Positions 1-7,805 of a stretch of 14,849 nucleotides of DNA are shown here, piece after piece. The stretch covers positions 1-14,849 of the forward strand of contig CAAGDZ010000115.1 in assembly GCA_900768735.1 (NCBI GenBank). Direction: 5' to 3'. The notes under the pieces were generated by a model, which did no database searches, was not told the DNA's origin, and saw nothing but the letters and a program-made list of their open reading frames with translations. This DNA comes from Oscillospiraceae bacterium. GTDB taxonomy: Bacteria; Bacillota; Clostridia; Oscillospirales; Ruminococcaceae. Each line of letters opens with the position of its first letter. Position 1 is the first letter of the stretch. A program made the translations under genes and the position numbers.

Positions 1-18
1 ACGACGCTCTTCCGATCT
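1..18. other. Illumina adapter remnant at contig end
   Basis: The first 18 bases, ACGACGCTCTTCCGATCT, are identical to the 3' end of the standard Illumina TruSeq read-1 adapter. The Rel reading frame runs naturally up to base 19 (residues E-I-Y-D-I-Y), then would continue as R-S-E-E-R-R inside the adapter, where the family normally has A-V-R. This is untrimmed library sequence, not genome. Confidence 0.95.
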
Positions 19-807
19 GTATATATCGTATATCTCGGAAAAGTCCTTGCCCTTTACATACACCTTTTTGTAGATGCTGTAGATGCTCTTCACTCTGCCC
101 TCGATTATCGGCGGGGGCTGTATGTCCGAAATACGCTCGCTTATCATAGCTTTTATCTTGTCGATAAAGCTGTTGCGCTCGTCCTTGTGCAAATCGAGCT
201 GTGACTCTATCTCCTTAAAACCGTAGGGGTCAAGATAGCGAAGCGCGATGTCCTCCATCTCCTCCTTTACATCGCTGATACCGAGACGGTGAGCGATAGG
301 CGCGTAGAAGTTCATGGTTTCAAGCGAGGTCTTGCGCTGTTTTTCGGGAGGTCTGCTGTCAAGCGTCCTCATGTTGTGAAGCCTGTCGGCAAGCTTTATG
401 ATGATTACGCGTATATCCTTTGACATCGCGATGAGGATTTTTCTTATATTTTCCGCGTGCTGTTCCTCACGGGTATTAAGGGGTACCTGACCTATTTTTG
501 TTACGCCGTCAACAAGCCGCGCCACGTCCTCGCCGAACTTTTTCTGAATAACGTCAAGTCCTATGTCGGTATCCTCTACTACGTCATGCAGGAGCGCCGC
601 GCATATCGTGTCGGTGTCCATGCAGAATTTGTCCAGCAGGATATAAGCTACCGCCACGGGGTGGGAGATGTACGGGTCGCCCGACGAGCGCAGTACGCCG
701 CGGTGCGCCTCGTCCGCAAGGGTGTACGCCGCCTTGATTTTGTCTATATCGTAGCTTTTCTCGCTTTCTTCAATTTTGTCTATAAGCATATCTATCGTAT
801 AAATCAT
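19..807 (-). CDS. relA: Bifunctional (p)ppGpp synthetase/hydrolase Rel, N-terminal 263 residues (3'-truncated)
   Basis: Cytoplasmic RelA/SpoT-family enzyme that makes and degrades the alarmone (p)ppGpp. The visible part holds the complete HD hydrolase domain: H49 in ISHP, H74-D75 in LLHDVVED and D141 in KLADRLHNMRT match the metal-binding residues of known bifunctional Rel proteins. The start of the synthetase domain follows, with GRVKSIYSIYKK at about residues 237-248. The hydrolase residues are intact, so this is a long Rel and not a synthetase-only enzyme. The gene is cut by the adapter at base 18, so the synthetase core, TGS and ACT domains are missing. ATG at 807 is the only ordinary in-frame start, because an in-frame TAA lies at 829-831. 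Its ribosome site is weak: GGGGG 7 nt upstream, or AGGAG about 15 nt upstream. It lies 32 bp after recJ. In Bacillus subtilis, apt sits between recJ and relA; here it is absent. Confidence 0.95.
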
Positions 808-819
808 GCCATAGCCCCC

Positions 820-848
820 ATTCTCCTGTTATTCTCTTGTTATTCTCC
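820..848 (-). repeat. 11-bp-period tandem repeat at the recJ-relA junction
   Basis: On the coding strand GAGAAT occurs three times at an exact 11-base period (820-825, 831-836, 842-847), separated by AACA linkers. The first copy carries the recJ stop codon and the last provides an AGGAG just upstream of relA. Gain or loss of one unit would move the ribosome site and change the recJ end. Confidence 0.8.
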
Positions 849-2861
849 GCACGCTTTTTTTATACGCTTTACGACTGCCGAGCTGTCTAAGTCTATCTTT
901 CTTCCGCCCTTTATAAACTCCATAGTGCCGTTTACCCGGTCAAGCTTTAAATGACCGAACTCAGCAAAGATATGCAGGCACATCATAAACAGGCAGTAGT
1001 TTACTCCGCGTGCCATAGCCTTCTGAGCGGCAACCTCTATCGAGGTCTCGCTCCGCGCTAAATCAAACGGCAGGCGCATAGTTTCGGGCGTGGGAAGTAT
1101 GCGTTTTAACAGCCGCGGTTCGGTCTTTTCGCCGAGCAGGATTTTTTCGTAGATGTTCTTTGCTGCAAAAAATTTATCCTGCTCAAAGTCGGAGCGGCGC
1201 ATATCCTTTACCCGCACGCTGACGCTCTTTATGTTGTTGTACTCGTTTACCTCGAGGTTTGCGAGTACATCGACCTTGTCACCGATGTTGTATGTAAACC
1301 TGTCGTAGCTTAAAGAAAAGCAGAGGAATTTAAGGCTCTTGCCCTTATACTCCGCGGTAAACGAGGTGTATTTCCCGTCCTTTAGCGGGCGGGAGGAAAG
1401 TATACAGCACTCCTTCATCAAAAACAGCGGTGTGCTGTTCTGCTCGCCGAACGGCTGCATATATTTCAGATTTTCTATCGACGATATTTCAAGGTCATCG
1501 CTTTGCGGCTCTAAATCCGCCTCGGCGGTCATTACCGGCATAACAGGGAATTTTTCCTTCGCGTACGCCTGCATACGCTCGCAGAACTCCTCCACATCTT
1601 CTGCAGGGAGTGAAAAGCCGCCCGCCTTTGTGTGTCCGCCGAACTTTGTCAGCAAGTCCGAGCACGCGTCAAGCGCGCTGTACATCGAAAAGCCGTCTAT
1701 GCTACGTGCTGAGCCGCGCGCCTCGTCACCCTCTATGCCGATAACTATGCACGGCTTTGCGTAGAGGTCTAAAAGCCGCGCGCTGACTATGCCGATTATG
1801 CCGTGGTTCCACCCCTCGCTGCAGACGATAAGCACGCGGGAGTTGAATGCCTTTGGGTTATTTTCAAGCTGCTGCTTTGCCATTTGCAGTATCTCGTTTT
1901 CGGTGGTTTTGCGCTTTTCGTTAAGCTCGCACAGCTCCTGCGCCTTTAAATTCGCTATCTTTGCGTTCTGCGCCAAAAACAGCTCGGCGGCGGATTTTGC
2001 GCTGCCGTATCTGCCCGCCGCATTTATCCTCGGGCACAGCCCAAAGGCTACCGCCGTCGCGGTCATGTCGTCTGCGTCAAGCCCCGCCGCGTCTATCAGT
2101 GCGCGCAGACCCTCGTTTTCGCTGACCGACATATTCATCAGTCCGTTTTTGACGATTATCCTGTTTTCACCGGTAAGCGGCACTATGTCGCCGACCGTGC
2201 CTATCGCGGCTATGTCGCCGTACTGCTCGAGTACACCCTCGGTGTCCTGCTCAAGCGCCATGATAAGCTTTAACGCTACGCCGCAGCCTGCAAGCTCTTT
2301 ATACGGCGAGGTATCGTCGCTCCTGTGCGGATTTACTATAGCTTCCGCTCTCGGCAGATTTTCGGGCGGCTGATGGTGGTCGGTAATTATCAGCCGCATA
2401 CCAAGCTCGTAAATCAGCTCCGCTTCGTTTACCGCTGAGATGCCGTTGTCCACGGTCACTATCAGCTTTGTGCCGTTTTCAGCTATCTTGCGTACCGCGT
2501 CGCAGTTAAGACCATAGCCCTCCTCGCGGGTCGGGATATACCAGTCCGCCTCGGCACCGAGCGCGTCAAGGTGCGAGTACAGCATAACCGTCGCAGTAAC
2601 GCCGTCGCAGTCATAGTCGCCGTAGACGGTGATTTTCTCGCCGGCTAGCACCGCCTCGTCAATAAGCTGAGCCGCCCGCCCCATATCGGCGATGAGCAGG
2701 GGGTCGGAAAGCTCGGTGCCGTTAAAATACTCCTGCGCCTGCTCGGCGGTGTATATGCCGCGGGAGATGAGCAAGTCGCAGATAAGCCGCGGGAGCTTTG
2801 TTTCATTAATAAGCTGATTTGACAGCGCCTTGTCAGCGCCTTTTACAAGCCATTTTTTCAA
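840..2861 (-). CDS. recJ: Single-stranded-DNA-specific 5'-3' exonuclease RecJ
   Basis: Cytoplasmic DHH-superfamily nuclease that digests single-stranded DNA 5' to 3' in recombination and repair. Visible motifs: DYDCDG at 82-87, VDNG at 137-140, the DHH signature at 161-163, NPHRSD at 177-182, and the DHHA1 motif GGHTKAGG at 408-415. An OB-like region follows at about 450-560, then a C-terminal extension of about 110 residues. At 673 residues it is longer than E. coli RecJ (about 577) and shorter than the long Bacillus form. The start is TTG at 2861: AAGGA lies 10 nt upstream, and the resulting N-terminus MKKWLV is typical of RecJ. The only nearby ATG is out of frame. The gene sits 50 bp after hslO and 32 bp before relA, all on the same strand, probably in one transcript. 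No catalytic residue appears to be missing. Confidence 0.97.
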   Translation of the reverse strand: MKKWLVKGADKALSNQLINETKLPRLICDLLISRGIYTAEQAQEYFNGTELSDPLLIADMGRAAQLIDEAVLAGEKITVYGDYDCDGVTATVMLYSHLDALGAEADWYIPTREEGYGLNCDAVRKIAENGTKLIVTVDNGISAVNEAELIYELGMRLIITDHHQPPENLPRAEAIVNPHRSDDTSPYKELAGCGVALKLIMALEQDTEGVLEQYGDIAAIGTVGDIVPLTGENRIIVKNGLMNMSVSENEGLRALIDAAGLDADDMTATAVAFGLCPRINAAGRYGSAKSAAELFLAQNAKIANLKAQELCELNEKRKTTENEILQMAKQQLENNPKAFNSRVLIVCSEGWNHGIIGIVSARLLDLYAKPCIVIGIEGDEARGSARSIDGFSMYSALDACSDLLTKFGGHTKAGGFSLPAEDVEEFCERMQAYAKEKFPVMPVMTAEADLEPQSDDLEISSIENLKYMQPFGEQNSTPLFLMKECCILSSRPLKDGKYTSFTAEYKGKSLKFLCFSLSYDRFTYNIGDKVDVLANLEVNEYNNIKSVSVRVKDMRRSDFEQDKFFAAKNIYEKILLGEKTEPRLLKRILPTPETMRLPFDLARSETSIEVAAQKAMARGVNYCLFMMCLHIFAEFGHLKLDRVNGTMEFIKGGRKIDLDSSAVVKRIKKACGE

Positions 2862-2911
2862 ACAGAAATCGTCCTTCCGTAATTTTTCGGATAAATATAT
2901 AGCGCCGTCGG

Positions 2912-3787
2912 CTAAATCCGCTCTATCAGCTCTCTTATTTCGCTTGAAGTAAAGCGGTACTTCTTATCGCAGAAGTGACAGCACACCTCGGTCACGGGAT
3001 CCTCGTCCGCAAGTCGTGTCAGCTCCTCCTTGCCTAGCGCAATAAGCACCCGCTGGGTGCGCTCGCGTGAGCAGTCGCAGGTGTACGATGTGTCCCACGA
3101 ATCAAGTATCTCGCCGCCGAGTCCGGATAGACCTTTAAGTGCGATTTCCTCCGGCGTAAGGCCGCTTTCAAACATAGCGGTCACCGACTGCATATCCTTT
3201 ATGTTTTCCTCTATAAAATCAATCGCGCTTTCGTTTACCGGCGGGATAAGCTGAATGATAAAGCCGCCCGCCTTTTTTATGCTGAGGTCGGTGTCTACAA
3301 GCACGCCGAGCGCGCATACCGTCGGTATCTGCTCGCTTACTGCATAATACTGCGTTATGTCAAGCGCGATTTCGCCGTTTACTATCGGTATCTGTCCGAC
3401 ATACGGCTCTTTAAGACCCAAATCCTTTATAACCGCAAGGTAGCCGTCTGTGCCGACCACGCCGCCTACATCAAGCTTGCCGACCGAGTTCAGCGGCAGG
3501 TCGGCGTGCGGGTTATCCATACAGCATTTTACATTTCCCTTATAATCCGACACGGCGGTGATTGTGCCGATACTTCCCCCGCCGTTTATCCGCAGGGTCA
3601 GCCGGTCATCCTCGCCTTTCATCAGCGCGCCCATTATCGCGGCGGCGGTGGCAAGCCTGCCCGCCGCGGCGGAGGCTGTCGCCGAGGTGTCGTGTATTCT
3701 GTGTATCTCGTTTACGATGTCGGTGGTATCAATCGCGGAGCAGAGCGCGCTCCCGTCCGCTGATAAGGCTCTTACTATTTTTCCCAT
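2912..3787 (-). CDS. hslO: Redox-regulated chaperone Hsp33
   Basis: Hsp33 is a cytoplasmic holdase, switched on when oxidants release zinc from its C-terminal cysteine cluster, that keeps unfolding proteins soluble. The 291-residue length is normal. The N-terminal domain has the conserved stretch around VGKLDVGGVVGTDG (102-115), and the C-terminal zinc site is complete: the CxC pair C237/C239 and the CxxC pair C270/C273. ATG at 3787 is supported by AGGAG 9 nt upstream. The methyltransferase gene ends 47 bp upstream and recJ begins 50 bp downstream, so it is probably co-transcribed with the stress and repair genes of this cluster. Confidence 0.97.
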   Translation of the reverse strand: MGKIVRALSADGSALCSAIDTTDIVNEIHRIHDTSATASAAAGRLATAAAIMGALMKGEDDRLTLRINGGGSIGTITAVSDYKGNVKCCMDNPHADLPLNSVGKLDVGGVVGTDGYLAVIKDLGLKEPYVGQIPIVNGEIALDITQYYAVSEQIPTVCALGVLVDTDLSIKKAGGFIIQLIPPVNESAIDFIEENIKDMQSVTAMFESGLTPEEIALKGLSGLGGEILDSWDTSYTCDCSRERTQRVLIALGKEELTRLADEDPVTEVCCHFCDKKYRFTSSEIRELIERI

Positions 3788-3834
3788 TTATGTTATCTCC
3801 TTTATTCTGTATATTCCGTGATAAAAGCGGGCGT

Positions 3835-4572
3835 TTACTTCGCTTTTGCGGCGCAGATAAGCACCTTTTCGCAGTCCTCGCCGCCCTTGCTTTCTGTAAG
3901 ATAATCGAATATGTCAAGCACCTTAAACCCAGCCTCGCAGAGCATACTGCATATATCGTCAATCGGCAGAGCTATCTCCGAAAAATCCTCGCAAAGCCGC
4001 TCATACAGACCGTCTCTTTCCTTGAAAATATCAAGCGAAATATCCACCCTGTCAAGCTCCTCGCTGTAGAAGTTCTGCCACACGCAGTAAACGTTTTCCA
4101 TATCGTAGACAAAGGTGTTGTCGGCGAGTATCTCGCGGTGCTTTTTTACGGTATTTATATCAAATAAAAACAACCCGTCCGGGTCGCAGAACAGCGACAC
4201 CGATTTGAAACAGCGGAGAATATCCTCCGCGCTTTCAAGGTGGTTTATGCTGTCAAGCACGCAGATAGCGGTATCAAAAGTGCCGTACATATCAAGCTCG
4301 CACATATCCTGACACAGATACTCTATGCCGTCATGCGGTTTTTCCTTTGCACGGCTCAGCATCTCGGTGCTTAAATCCACGCCGATTACGTCATAGCCGA
4401 GAGATTTCATCTCGCGGCTGACGCTGCCTGTGCCGCAGGCGAGGTCAAGCAGTATACCGCGCTTTTTGCCGTGGCTCTGTATTATCCTGTCATAATATGC
4501 CGCAAGCTCTTTATAGTCGATGTTCGAGGTCAGCTCGTCATACACATCGGCAAAGCATCCGTAAGCGGACAT
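3835..4572 (-). CDS. Class I SAM-dependent methyltransferase, substrate unknown
   Basis: A 245-residue Rossmann-fold methyltransferase. Motif I LDLACGTG is at 42-49, the acidic residue that binds the SAM ribose is D66 in IGVDLS, and motif IV FDTAICVLDSINHL is at 99-112. The N-terminus (YGCFADVYDELTSNIDY) resembles small Firmicutes methyltransferases that begin with a YDxLxxxxDY segment, such as the YqeM type. The substrate cannot be told from sequence. Its ATG at 4572 lies three bases after the yerC stop codon, with GAGGG about 7 nt upstream, inside the end of yerC. This indicates translational coupling to the repressor-like gene. It is followed by hslO after 47 bp. Confidence 0.9.
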   Translation of the reverse strand: MSAYGCFADVYDELTSNIDYKELAAYYDRIIQSHGKKRGILLDLACGTGSVSREMKSLGYDVIGVDLSTEMLSRAKEKPHDGIEYLCQDMCELDMYGTFDTAICVLDSINHLESAEDILRCFKSVSLFCDPDGLFLFDINTVKKHREILADNTFVYDMENVYCVWQNFYSEELDRVDISLDIFKERDGLYERLCEDFSEIALPIDDICSMLCEAGFKVLDIFDYLTESKGGEDCEKVLICAAKAK

Positions 4573-4575
4573 AGT

Positions 4576-4881
4576 CTATCCCTCGTTCTTTTCGTTTTCA
4601 TTCATGCGGCTGAATACAACCGAGTAGCCGTCGTTTCCGCCTTGTAAGGAGCGGTTTACGCGGCTTATGGTCGCGGTGCTGGCTCCCGTTATATCGACAA
4701 TATCGCTGTATACCTTGCCGTCAGTGAGCAGCTTTGCAACATGAAGGCGCTGAGCCATTGATTCAAGCTCGCGTATCGTGCATAAATCGTCAAAGAAGTT
4801 GTAGCACTCCTCAACGGTTTTAAGCTGCAATATGGCTTCAAAAAGCTTGTCCTTGTCCTTTGATTTGAGCTTGTCGTTCAT
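4576..4881 (-). CDS. yerC: YerC/YecD family TrpR-related regulator
   Basis: A 101-residue protein of the TrpR/YerC/YecD family, closely matching the B. subtilis YerC pattern: ECYxFFDDLCT (25-35), then SMAQRLHVAKLL (41-52), then the helix-turn-helix around GKVYSDIVDITGASTATISR (55-74). By family it should bind DNA as a small dimeric repressor; its target and any ligand are unknown. The frame is open 17 codons further upstream, but ATG at 4881 is preferred: AAGGA ends 9 nt upstream, the resulting N-terminus MNDKLK matches the family, and the extra residues do not. First gene of the cluster, and coupled to the methyltransferase by a 3-nt gap. Confidence 0.92.
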   Translation of the reverse strand: MNDKLKSKDKDKLFEAILQLKTVEECYNFFDDLCTIRELESMAQRLHVAKLLTDGKVYSDIVDITGASTATISRVNRSLQGGNDGYSVVFSRMNENEKNEG

Positions 4882-4917
4882 AATAATCATTCCTTTCGGC
4901 GAAAACGCGGAAATAAA

Positions 4918-4980
4918 GGGGTATATCCCCACCCCAGAACCCCGTATTTTGATAAAAAGACAGGGTGAGTGCCTGTTTTT
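4918..4980 (-). promoter_or_regulatory. Structured leader of the yerC operon: U-tailed hairpin and G-run segment
   Basis: Between the promoter and yerC the RNA would first form a small hairpin, ACAGG (4972-4976) with CCTGT (4960-4964) and a 7-nt loop. It is followed by C and five U (4954-4958), an intrinsic-terminator layout about 10 nt after the likely start site. Next come three GGGG runs (4940-4943, 4932-4935, 4927-4930) and one CCCC run (4918-4921) that can pair with only one of them. The stem is short, so termination would be partial at best. Function is inferred only. Confidence 0.4.
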
Positions 4981-4990
4981 GCATAGATTT

Positions 4991-5019
4991 ATTTTAACAC
5001 ACTAAAGTATAAAAGTCAA
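4991..5019 (-). promoter_or_regulatory. Sigma-A-type promoter of the yerC-methyltransferase-hslO-recJ-relA cluster
   Basis: On the minus strand TTGACT (5014-5019), a 17-bp spacer, then TAAAAT (4991-4996). The start site would be near 4984, giving a leader of about 100 nt before yerC. No other promoter of this quality is apparent in the short gaps down to relA. Confidence 0.75.
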
Positions 5020-5044
5020 TACCTTTATAACCAAGCGCAGATGG

Positions 5045-5091
5045 CCCCCACCTCTTAGGCGGCGGGGGACATATACGTCTTTCGGTGGGGG
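5045..5091 (-). repeat. C-rich/G-rich inverted repeat with two competing arms
   Basis: CCCCCACC (5045-5052) and GGTGGGGG (5084-5091) are perfect 8-bp arms. A second G-run inside the loop (GGGGG, 5064-5068) could pair with the same C-run. It lies between the GH36 stop and the yerC promoter, with no gene in it. It has no U-run expected of an intrinsic terminator and may be a copy of an interspersed repeat. Confidence 0.6.
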
Positions 5092-5114
5092 AACATAATT
5101 TCCCACTGAAACCC

Positions 5115-5189
5115 GTCGGAGCAAAGCTCCGCTGCGCGGTTGCAGTCGTCGCGGCGTGATTAAGCGAGCTTATCACGCTTTGCTCCGAC
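5115..5189 (-). repeat. Nested inverted repeat downstream of the alpha-galactosidase gene
   Basis: Twelve-base arms GTCGGAGCAAAG (5115-5126) and CTTTGCTCCGAC (5178-5189) are perfect complements. Inside lies a second hairpin, GCGTGAT-T-AAG / CTT-ATCACGC (5154-5163 with 5169-5178, one bulge). The left arm can also fold on itself, CGGAGC-AAA-GCTCCG (5117-5131). It begins 13 bp after the GH36 stop codon, so it could protect or end that transcript, although no U-run follows. Confidence 0.7.
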
Positions 5190-5202
5190 TTGAAAATGCA
5201 GT

Positions 5203-7335
5203 TCAGTCAGCGGTTATCTCAAAAAGGCGGGCGCTGTTTTGTTTTTTAAGCTGTACCGACAGCGACTTTGATAAGGGGTTAAAGCTGAATTTATCCTCGC
5301 TGTAGGACGGGTAGATGCACCGCACCTTTGCGTTTTCTTCCGCGTATTCTATCGGGATATTGATACTGTCCTGTGCGCCCTCTCTGCGCCATACCGCAAG
5401 GTAGATTCTGCTCGCGGACTTTAGTCCGAGGCACACCCACTCGTCGGTTATCTGTGACAGACCGAGCGGCCAGAAGGGGAGTGCCGATTTTATATCCCCG
5501 CGTATATTCTTGTAGCAGGCGATACCCTCTTTTACAAGCTGTTTTCTCTCGACATTCAGATTTGCGAGGTGACCGCTCTGATGTATGCGCTGTGTCATCG
5601 CGTTTATCATATTGAATACGACCTCCTCGCGGTCGCCGTCAGCAAGCGGGTACGACCATATCGCGCTCTGCTCGGGGGTGAGTCCCGCGGGAGCGTTAGC
5701 CGCGATGGTGGCGTACCTGCGGTAGTCGTCCTGATCGCTTGTGGACTGTATCGAACAGCGGCTCAGCATAGCGTAGTCTATGCGCATACCGCCGCTTGAG
5801 CAGTTTTCTATGATAAGCTCGGGATAGCGGGCGAATACGCCGTCAAGCCACTTTATATACGCACTCTCATGACAGAGCAGACCATCGCCGACGCTGTCGG
5901 CGTAAAGCTCCGTGCCGATACCCGGCTCGATGTTGTAGTCCATCTTGATATAGCCGACCCCATAGTCGCGCACAAGCCGGTCGATTACGCCGTCAGCGTA
6001 GGCTATAACCTCGGGATTTCTGAAATCGAGCTGATAGCGCGAGCGGTCGAAAACACGCTTGCCGTGCCGCACAAAAAACCAGTCGTCGGGGAGCTTGCTT
6101 GCCAGCGGACAGTTTATCCCCATGACCTCTATTTCAAGCCATACGCCGGGTATCATGCCGTGGGCGCGTATCGCGTCTGTGACCTCTTTAAGTCCGTTCG
6201 GAAAGCGCTCGCGGCTCTCCTGCCATTCGCCGACATTATCCCACCAGAAGCCTGACGAGTACCAGCCGCAGTCGATGCAGTAATACTCACAGCCGGCAGC
6301 TGCCGCCGCCTCAATCAGCGGAAATTCCTTCTCGGCGGTTGGGTCGCCCCAAAGGCAGTTCATATAGTCGTTGAAGATAACGGCAAGGGTCTCGTTGTCG
6401 GTATTTTTGCGGCGTATCGCCCGGCGGTACTTTGTAAGCTCGCCCATACCCTCGTCAAAGTCATGGCACACGCCGACAGATACCGGCACCGAGGTAAAGC
6501 TCTCGCCGGGTTTTAGCTCCTTGAACCAGTGCGACTGCTGTTCGTTAGGTCCTCCCGCCGCAAGGTAAAAATGCCCGCGCTGGTCGGAAATCTCCCAGTG
6601 CCACGAGCCGTTGTGCTCTATCTGCCAGAAAAGACCCGTGCCGGTTTCGGTGTTCTGAAGATATGCCATTGGCAGATATTCGTTTGTAGACCAGTTGCCG
6701 ACATTCGTGCAGGCTATCGCCTTTCCGCAATGCTCCCAGCCGGTTTTCTGGGTGCAGGGCATACCGAGCTGTGCGAAGGTGTAGTCCTGCCATATCATTT
6801 CCTTTTGCCATGAGTTGTGCGGGATTTTAAGTATCAGCTTTTCGTCACGCGGCAGTACGCCCTCTTTTTCTATACCGAGGTAGTTGAACGAGGAAACGTA
6901 GGTCAGCGTGTAGCTGTTGTCCGCGGAGGCGTTTTTCACCTCGGTAAAACAGCGCACAACCTGTATTCCGTCATAAAAGCGCAGGGTGCTGATTACTTCA
7001 ATCCCCGTCGGCTCATCGTACTGCGTGATTTTTATAAGCCGTCCGGTATCGTCACGGGTGTCGGAAAAGTCCTTGTATTTAAGCCGATAGCCGGGCGCGG
7101 TCACTATGTACTTTGTGCCGTGGCGCTCCAGCGGTCTGTCAAGTCCGGCAATCTCCACCTGTGCTATGTCAAAACAGCCCTCAAGGGTCTGCTCGAACAT
7201 CTCATGGTAGATGTCGCTTTCGCTATATGGCAGAGCCGAAAAGTGCATCAGCTTTATCTGATTCTGCCCGGTTATCTCAAACACGAGATAAATACCGTTT
7301 TCGTGTATGGTTATACGGTTTGTACTGTTTTCCAT
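5203..7335 (-). CDS. GH36-type alpha-galactosidase
   Basis: Glycoside hydrolase of clan GH-D that releases terminal alpha-galactose from oligosaccharides such as melibiose or raffinose. The 710-residue length is typical of GH36. An N-terminal beta-sandwich spans about 1-310, a (beta/alpha)8 barrel about 315-610, and a beta domain follows. In the barrel, YIKMDYN places the nucleophile at D466, ENCSSGG (510-516) is the substrate-binding strand, and SDQDD (533-537) corresponds to the family SDxTD motif with D537 as acid/base. There is no signal peptide, so it is probably cytoplasmic and acts on imported sugars. ATG at 7335 has AAGGA about 6 nt upstream. The thioesterase ends 20 bp before it, so it is the last gene of a Nudix-thioesterase-GH36 operon downstream of galE. 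A related GH36 specificity, such as alpha-N-acetylgalactosaminidase, cannot be excluded. Confidence 0.92.
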   Translation of the reverse strand: MENSTNRITIHENGIYLVFEITGQNQIKLMHFSALPYSESDIYHEMFEQTLEGCFDIAQVEIAGLDRPLERHGTKYIVTAPGYRLKYKDFSDTRDDTGRLIKITQYDEPTGIEVISTLRFYDGIQVVRCFTEVKNASADNSYTLTYVSSFNYLGIEKEGVLPRDEKLILKIPHNSWQKEMIWQDYTFAQLGMPCTQKTGWEHCGKAIACTNVGNWSTNEYLPMAYLQNTETGTGLFWQIEHNGSWHWEISDQRGHFYLAAGGPNEQQSHWFKELKPGESFTSVPVSVGVCHDFDEGMGELTKYRRAIRRKNTDNETLAVIFNDYMNCLWGDPTAEKEFPLIEAAAAAGCEYYCIDCGWYSSGFWWDNVGEWQESRERFPNGLKEVTDAIRAHGMIPGVWLEIEVMGINCPLASKLPDDWFFVRHGKRVFDRSRYQLDFRNPEVIAYADGVIDRLVRDYGVGYIKMDYNIEPGIGTELYADSVGDGLLCHESAYIKWLDGVFARYPELIIENCSSGGMRIDYAMLSRCSIQSTSDQDDYRRYATIAANAPAGLTPEQSAIWSYPLADGDREEVVFNMINAMTQRIHQSGHLANLNVERKQLVKEGIACYKNIRGDIKSALPFWPLGLSQITDEWVCLGLKSASRIYLAVWRREGAQDSINIPIEYAEENAKVRCIYPSYSEDKFSFNPLSKSLSVQLKKQNSARLFEITAD

Positions 7336-7355
7336 TTGCTTTCCTTTCGCCGCCG

Positions 7356-7805
7356 TTACTCTGCGGGGTCGTCCTTTACCATATTGTCATAGAAAATACT
7401 GTAAATCTCGGGGTGAGTCTTCTTTACCCTCAGCGGCTTCATATCGGTCGTGACAAAAAAGTGCTTTGTTGTGCCTACCGCCTTGATACTGCCGTCGTCC
7501 TTGCCGGTAACGGTGTATTTTATCGTCATCTTAAAACCGTTGAACTCGGTTATGTCAAGGTTTATGAGTACCGTTTCGTCAAATCGGACCGCGTTTTTAT
7601 ACTCGCACTCTGCGGACAGCACAGGTATCATCACGCCGTCACTCTCCATTTTTGAATAGGGATAGCCCGCCTTTTCAAGAAAGTAAATCCGCGCCTCCTC
7701 AAACCAGCGGATATAGTTTGAGTGGTGTATTATGCCCATTCTGTCGGTTTCGTAATAGTGCACGGTGCGTTCGTAGGGCGGGATTTTGCTTTTAATTTCT
7801 GCCAT
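7356..7805 (-). CDS. Acyl-CoA thioesterase, YbgC/FadM (4HBT hot-dog) family
   Basis: A 149-residue hot-dog-fold protein that would hydrolyse acyl-CoA thioesters in the cytoplasm. The signature HYYETDRMGIIHHSNY (residues 16-31) aligns with the YbgC pattern YYEDTDxxGVVYHxxY and places the catalytic aspartate at D21. WFEEAR follows, as usual in the family. ATG at 7805 has AAGGAG 8 nt upstream. The start overlaps the end of the upstream Nudix gene by 14 bp, so the two are translationally linked, and GH36 follows after 20 bp. Its pairing with a Nudix enzyme and a galactosidase is not an obvious pathway and may only be co-transcription. Chain-length preference cannot be inferred. Confidence 0.88.
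   Translation of the reverse strand: MAEIKSKIPPYERTVHYYETDRMGIIHHSNYIRWFEEARIYFLEKAGYPYSKMESDGVMIPVLSAECEYKNAVRFDETVLINLDITEFNGFKMTIKYTVTGKDDGSIKAVGTTKHFFVTTDMKPLRVKKTHPEIYSIFYDNMVKDDPAE

Noticed and set aside
457..954. Plus-strand open frame opposite relA and recJ
   Set aside because: The minus strand carries unmistakable Rel and RecJ sequence here; the plus frame has no ribosome site and spans the boundary between them.
4882..4932. Longer yerC start at 4932
   Set aside because: The family begins at MNDKLK; the ribosome site AAGGA is placed for ATG 4881 and lies inside the longer frame.
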